Assembly (NCBI GenBank): GCA_938074535.1
Contig: CALJER010000029.1
Span: forward strand, 1-49,490
Reading direction: 5' to 3'
From: an uncultured archaeon
Lineage (GTDB): Archaea > Hadarchaeota > Hadarchaeia > Hadarchaeales > WYZ-LMO6
Length of the DNA: 49,490 nt
The notes under the pieces are model-generated. The model worked only from the letters and a program-made list of their open reading frames with translations, did no database searches and was not told the DNA's origin. Positions 48,384 to 49,490 of the stretch are shown piece by piece. Made by a program: the position numbers and the translations under genes. How positions within the stretch are numbered: the first letter of the stretch is position 1; the number at the start of each line of letters is the position of its first letter.

Positions 48384-49261
48384 ACGGCGTGGAGATAGAG
48401 GACACCTTCGCCGAGGCCTTCGGCATGAGGGCGGCCAGGGTCATCGTTACGGCCAGGAACGAGGAGTGGGTGAGGAACGCGGCCCTGACCGCCACGGGTT
48501 TCGCCACCTCCGTGATAGCCTGCGGGGTGGAGGCGGGTGTGGAGAAGTGGCTGAGCCCCCAGGAAACCCCGGATGGAAGGCCGGGAGCCAGTCTTCTCCT
48601 CTTCGCCATGTCCGAGAAGGAACTGGAGGACCAGCTGCTCCGAAGGGTGGGGCAGTGCATCATGACCTGCCCCACCACCTCCTGTTTCAACGGCCTGCAG
48701 GGGGAGAAGAGCGTGAAGGTGGGGGCCAAGCTCAGGTTCTTCGGCGACGGCTTCCAGCTCTCCAAGAGGGTGGAGGGGAGAAGGTTCTGGAGGATCCCGG
48801 TGATGGAGGGGGAATTCATGGTGGAGGAGGAGTTCGGAATAAAGAGGGCGGTGGGCGGCGGAAACTTCCTGATCCTGGGGGAGGATGAGGACTGCACGCT
48901 GGAGGCGGCGGAGAGGGCAGTGGAGAGGATAAAGAGGGTGGAAGGTGTGGTGGCGCCCTTCCCGGGGGGCGTGGTGAGGAGCGGGAGCAAGGTGGGTTCC
49001 AAGTACAAGTTCCTGAGGGCCTCCACCAACACGGAGTACTGCCCCACCCTCAGACCCCTGGTGAGGAGCAAAATACCGGAGGGGGTGAACTGCGTGCTGG
49101 AGATCGTGATCAACGGCCTGGACGAAGAGGGCGTGAGGAGGGCGATGAGGGAGGGAATAGAGGGAGCCTGCTCGGTGAAGGGGGTGAGGAGGATCTCGGC
49201 GGGCAACTATGGGGGGAAGCTGGGCAAGTACCTCTTCCACCTCAGGGAGGTGATGAAGTGA
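48374..49261 (+). CDS. ftr: formylmethanofuran:tetrahydromethanopterin formyltransferase
   Basis: The 295-residue enzyme passes the formyl group from methanofuran to tetrahydromethanopterin. VNGVEIEDTFAEAFGM, CIMTCPTTSCFNGL, GDGFQLSKRV and YCPTLRPLV are Ftr signatures. It starts with a GTG five bases after a perfect GAGGTGAT ribosome site (48362-48369) and overlaps the fwdA end by ten bases. Confidence 0.95.
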   Translation: MRVNGVEIEDTFAEAFGMRAARVIVTARNEEWVRNAALTATGFATSVIACGVEAGVEKWLSPQETPDGRPGASLLLFAMSEKELEDQLLRRVGQCIMTCPTTSCFNGLQGEKSVKVGAKLRFFGDGFQLSKRVEGRRFWRIPVMEGEFMVEEEFGIKRAVGGGNFLILGEDEDCTLEAAERAVERIKRVEGVVAPFPGGVVRSGSKVGSKYKFLRASTNTEYCPTLRPLVRSKIPEGVNCVLEIVINGLDEEGVRRAMREGIEGACSVKGVRRISAGNYGGKLGKYLFHLREVMK

Positions 49262-49490
49262 TCGTCCTGAGACCCAGGGTTCCCTTCAAGGTCCCGGTGG
49301 AGGCTGAGGTGCTCTGCCCGGAGCACCTGTGCGGTAAGTCGGTGGAGGAGGTGGGGAGGATGGAGGTGCTTTACGGAAGAAGGAGGAGGAGGCTGGAGGA
49401 GCTCTTCGCCGTGGAGGAGAGGGACGGGGGGGAGATCCTCAGACTGGAGGGGGACTTCGGCAGGGTGAAGCACGTGGGGGCCAGGATGAC
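49258..49490 (+). CDS. fwdC: formylmethanofuran dehydrogenase subunit C, N-terminal part (runs off window)
   Basis: The GTG start overlaps the ftr stop (GTGA) and follows a GGAGGTGAT ribosome site (49247-49255). The 77 visible residues begin MIVLRPRVPFKVPVEAEVLC and end in LRLEGDFGRVKHVGARM, matching the GDF..VK.IG.GM entry into the FwdC glutamate-synthase-like beta-helix. The gene continues past base 49490. Confidence 0.85.
   Translation, partial: MIVLRPRVPFKVPVEAEVLCPEHLCGKSVEEVGRMEVLYGRRRRRLEELFAVEERDGGEILRLEGDFGRVKHVGARM

Noticed and set aside
1-49490. CRISPR arrays, insertion sequences, integrase genes and tRNA genes
   Set aside because: No regular repeat-spacer pattern, transposase or integrase motif, or cloverleaf was found by eye on either strand.

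Overview
The window reads as a stretch of a GC-rich archaeal chromosome. Visible archaeal traits are TATA boxes about 25-28 bases ahead of start codons (many transcripts look leaderless), frequent GTG and TTG starts, heavy use of AGG for arginine, a family B DNA polymerase, archaeal PheS/PheT, a THEP1-type NTPase, class III (type IV pilin-like) signal peptides, and a tetrahydromethanopterin C1 pathway (fwd genes, ftr, mtd and a beta-RFAP synthase). Acyl-CoA dehydrogenases, an acyl-CoA ligase and a methanogenesis-marker-2-like protein stand beside these. That mix would suit Hadarchaeota, Archaeoglobi or another lineage near methanogens; the lineage is an inference and I cannot fix it. No tRNA, rRNA, CRISPR array, insertion sequence or phage gene was found.

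Layout: 1-1879, an NADH/flavin electron-input module (NuoF-like and NuoG/HoxU-like iron-sulfur proteins). 1961-2202, a promoter-driven structured RNA of unknown family ending in a T run. 2226-4649, DNA polymerase B. 4646-5843 (minus), a coupled NifU-like / zinc-ribbon / Mrp ATPase operon for iron-sulfur handling. 5996-8904, acyl-CoA dehydrogenase, TatD and a PurM-like protein. 8997-11558, an SCP2-like protein, a large protein of unknown function and a GPN-loop GTPase. 11555-14366, a flavoprotein, a QueG-like iron-sulfur protein and a small membrane protein.

The most striking block is 14335-22654 (minus): ten genes, eight of nine junctions being four-base stop/start overlaps and the ninth an abutting TAG-ATG. 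Seven pilin or pseudopilin-like proteins come first, then a four-helix membrane protein, a GMC-family alcohol oxidase and an acyl-CoA dehydrogenase homologue that has lost its usual active-site motifs. This looks like an undescribed surface appendage or secretion complex tied to lipid or alcohol oxidation. An acyl-CoA ligase diverges from it at 22779. After that come a truncated secreted lipase-like gene, a lone class III pilin, and a palindrome-rich intergenic region.

25634-37161 holds housekeeping and cofactor genes: pheS-pheT, the NAD salvage pair nicotinamidase and nicotinate phosphoribosyltransferase, THEP1-thiI-GDT1 family exporter, RNase HII, DUF3786. A nearly gapless minus-strand operon (34123-41849) runs from an FrhB-like protein through MTH1187, DUF89, a YjeF-DUF523 fusion and a CoA-disulfide-reductase-like enzyme into sufC-sufB, a ThiS-like carrier and a TtuA-like tRNA thiolase. 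It joins redox repair, Fe-S assembly and tRNA sulfur transfer.

41937-49490 has an MFS transporter, the beta-RFAP synthase and mtd (minus), and the fwdD-fwdB-fwdA-ftr-fwdC operon (plus). mtd and fwdD diverge from a single palindromic TATA box, so the steps around formyl- and methylene-tetrahydromethanopterin are probably co-expressed.
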